64,000 nt of DNA from Xestospongia muta. Lineage: Eukaryota; Porifera; Demospongiae; Haplosclerida; Petrosiidae. A program made the position numbers and the translations under genes. The stretch is taken from NCBI GenBank assembly GCA_963693285.1, contig OY848918.1:6329876-6393875 (forward strand), read 5' to 3'. Shown in pieces: positions 61,943-64,000 of the stretch (the stretch's first letter is position 1; every line of letters begins with the position of its first letter). The notes under the pieces were generated by a model, which was given only the letters and a program-made list of their open reading frames with translations, searched no databases and was not told the origin of the DNA.

Positions 61943-64000
61943 ATGGTAGATCATAATGTCAATGGCGTTCTAAATGAAGCAGCCATATATGAGTCATTCA
62001 TTCAAGAAGAGAGCAAAAAGCCATCAGCTTCAACTCAAATGGTATCTGGTATTGAAGGAGTTGGAAAATTGTTTGATGTTAAGCCTTTTCCATCAATGAA
62101 AGATATAACTATTACAGAGCCTACTACACCATATGCAGGTACTACTTTAGAAACAAATGCAAACAATGTCACACTGTATATGTTTTATATTATTTAGGTT
62201 ATTCTCTTGACTCCAACTCCCTAAAAGATGTGATATGCAATTCTTCAAATAAAGCCAAAATACGTCCAATCCTATTATCATTTGGTGGCATTCCAGACAG
62301 TGGCAAAACAAGAGCAGTTTCTCATCTTTTAAACAACTACGTTGACCAAAGTCCTTTTGAACCAATGACAAAGATAAATGAGAGATTAGAAGCAGAAGGA
62401 ATCACTTATTATGAGCTAGTAGCAGCTGGATTCCACCCTTTGAGAAATCTAACTATCACTGAAGTTACAAAGGAGTCCAGTTGTGCTTTTGGTATATTGT
62501 CTGCTTTCAAAGAAGAACTTTTGACAAATGGCGTAGTACCACTCTTCAAGTTTTATCCTGGAGGACCTCTCCGTATTTTTGGAGATCCAGATTTAGATGA
62601 TCATCTCTATCGTACCTTTAGTTATCTATCCCAGCATGACCACACCCCTAAAGGTTCTGAGGTTACCCCTAAGGAGCAGAAATATGCTACACGTTTAAAG
62701 AAGCTGCTTCCAGAAGGCATTGCACTTATCAACATATGAGATATTGCTATTAATAAAACCGTTCGTCATTTTTTGACATCATTACGTGGTCTTCTTTACA
62801 ACAGCCATACTTGGCTCTTTCTGGACATTGAGCAAGATCTACAAAAACTCAACAAACCACCAGAAATCCCTGAAGAACCTGATCGAAATGCTGTTAATAG
62901 AGATTGGTCTGTTCTGATGAAGTGGCGTCCACGCCTTCATTATTTGCTTCGTTTGAGTAGAATGGGAGTAAGCATCAAAGATCCCAGGAAGAGTGTGTGT
63001 ACTATATTTGCTAAGCACAAAGGAGTTTGCAACAAAGAGTTAGAGCAAAAGGTTGTAGAGCTTGAGGCTAAAGTACAACAAGCTGCCAAGCAAATTGGTG
63101 TGTCTGCTCTAATAGAATCAAAAGTTGTATCAATCAATTTCAATGATTCTAATGATTCTCATATTCATGATGATCGTTCACATCATCTTTATCAGAAGTT
63201 CCAACAAGTCATTTATGAAACACCATACAAAGATGTTCCTCTTTCTTGGGTGTTTCTTCGCAGTTTGTTTTACAGGTCACAAAAGAAATTTATATTGAAA
63301 TCAGAGCTAAAAGAAAAGGCTTACAAATGTGGTATGGATGATAACTCACTTGCAAAGTTTTGTGAGTTCTACACTTCCTTTGGAAGTATATTTGATCTTA
63401 GTCTTGTTAATCCAGACTATCCCTATGTCATAGTGAAACCAATGGGTTTTCTAAAGTCTTTGGATAAATTTTTATGCCCTGATGATAGCACCTGTAAAGA
63501 TTACCCAACATTAGTCAATGGCATTATTCCACAGAAAGCTTGCGAAGAAGCTTTTGGAGAGAGTTGGTCAGCATATATGGAAGCTTTAGTATCTGTCAAT
63601 TTGGCCACAAAAGTGGCTGGTTTCCAAATAGAAGAACCCAATTTTGATAATGATATATATTACTATATCCCTTTAAGTCGTAACGAAAGTCATGTAACAG
63701 AAGCTGATCCTACAGCAGTTCATCTCATTACTAGTATCAATACACCTCATGTCTTCAAACAAGCCACATTTGCTAAGTACCTCCTAGAATCATTGCCAGA
63801 ACCAAAGCTCATACCATGTAGTAACATTAACCAGACAATTATCAAAGAGTACTCTACCAGTACTACCATCACTCTTGTCTCTCACAGTCCTGCTACCAAA
63901 ATAGCCATCGATCCAGCCAACCCTGAAGTATGTTCTCTTATTGTTAAAGCATATAATAAGATTGCTGATACATGTAAAATTGGAACTACAAAGTACAGAT
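61943..64000 (+). pseudogene. Array gene H (3' partial), nonsense codon in first NTPase
   Basis: Exon 1 is 61943-62138 (starts MVDHNVNG, contains GKLFDVKPFP, phase 1). Exon 2 runs from 62198 past the edge. P-loop GIPDSGKT is intact. At 62737-62739 the invariant Trp codon TGG of the INIWDIAINK segment is TGA. Afterwards the same frame is open to the window end through the COR-like part (PLSWVFLRSLFY) and PDYPYVIVKPMGF. Exon 1 has the same length as that of gene G (196 bases), and each gene follows a COG8 copy, so G and H are likely sister genes. Whether H is long or short form lies outside the window. One base change alone separates it from an open gene. Confidence 0.75.

Noticed and set aside
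1..64000. tRNA, rRNA, CRISPR, bacterial operon or integrase signals
   Set aside because: None seen; gene structure is intron-rich eukaryotic throughout.

Overview
The window looks like nuclear DNA of an early-branching animal, most likely a demosponge (inference). The sequence is strongly AT-rich. Genes have many introns of about 48-60 bases with GT/AG ends. Two copies of COG8, a eukaryotic Golgi tethering gene, are present. The other genes combine Death-like, ZU5-like, UPA-like and CARD-like modules, a mix known only from animals. Every gene I can support is on the + strand. No prokaryotic features, rRNA, tRNA or CRISPR were seen.

The window is a tandem array of one gene family, called here array genes A to H. 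Each begins with a short first exon ending in phase 1. A giant second exon follows, carrying a P-loop NTPase and a COR-like (Roco-type) segment that closes with a C-x2-H-x7-C-x2-C motif. Next come an 11-12 codon exon and a Death-like exon. Short genes (B, C, E, G; about 800-880 codons) stop just after the Death-like exon. Long genes (A, D, F; about 2,080-2,110 codons) continue into a second Roc-like NTPase with an intact P-loop and DTGGQ motif, a second COR-like part, ZU5, a UPA-like region and a C-terminal death-fold/CARD-like domain. H runs off the right edge. The domain set suggests an intracellular sensor or adaptor for cell-death or immune signalling, but no ligand or function can be read from the sequence.

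Layout: A 1-10521 (5' end missing); B 12976-15749 (three lesions); C 16309-20424 (intact, 880 aa); D 21509-27671 (several lesions); E 30396-33170 (one frameshift); an orphan first exon 33729-33909; F 35398-42471 (intact, 2,082 aa); an 88-bp satellite 42450-43290; COG8 copy 1 45593-48881; G 49675-53154 (intact, 828 aa); a scrambled COG8 relic plus the 3' end of an F-like gene 53625-55599; COG8 copy 2 57944-61589; H 61943 to the edge (nonsense codon).

Two recent segmental duplications explain much of the layout. One block holds the 3' part of A, all of B and exon 1 of C (about 8.56-16.52 kb); its copy is at about 26.09-33.94 kb. The other holds the 3' part of F, the spacer and COG8 (about 41.9-49.56 kb); its copy is at about 55.03-61.80 kb. 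Patches of near-identity between otherwise diverged paralogues point to ongoing gene conversion. Exon boundaries were placed by hand from splice consensus and phase. Lesions could be assembly errors wherever they fall in homopolymers.
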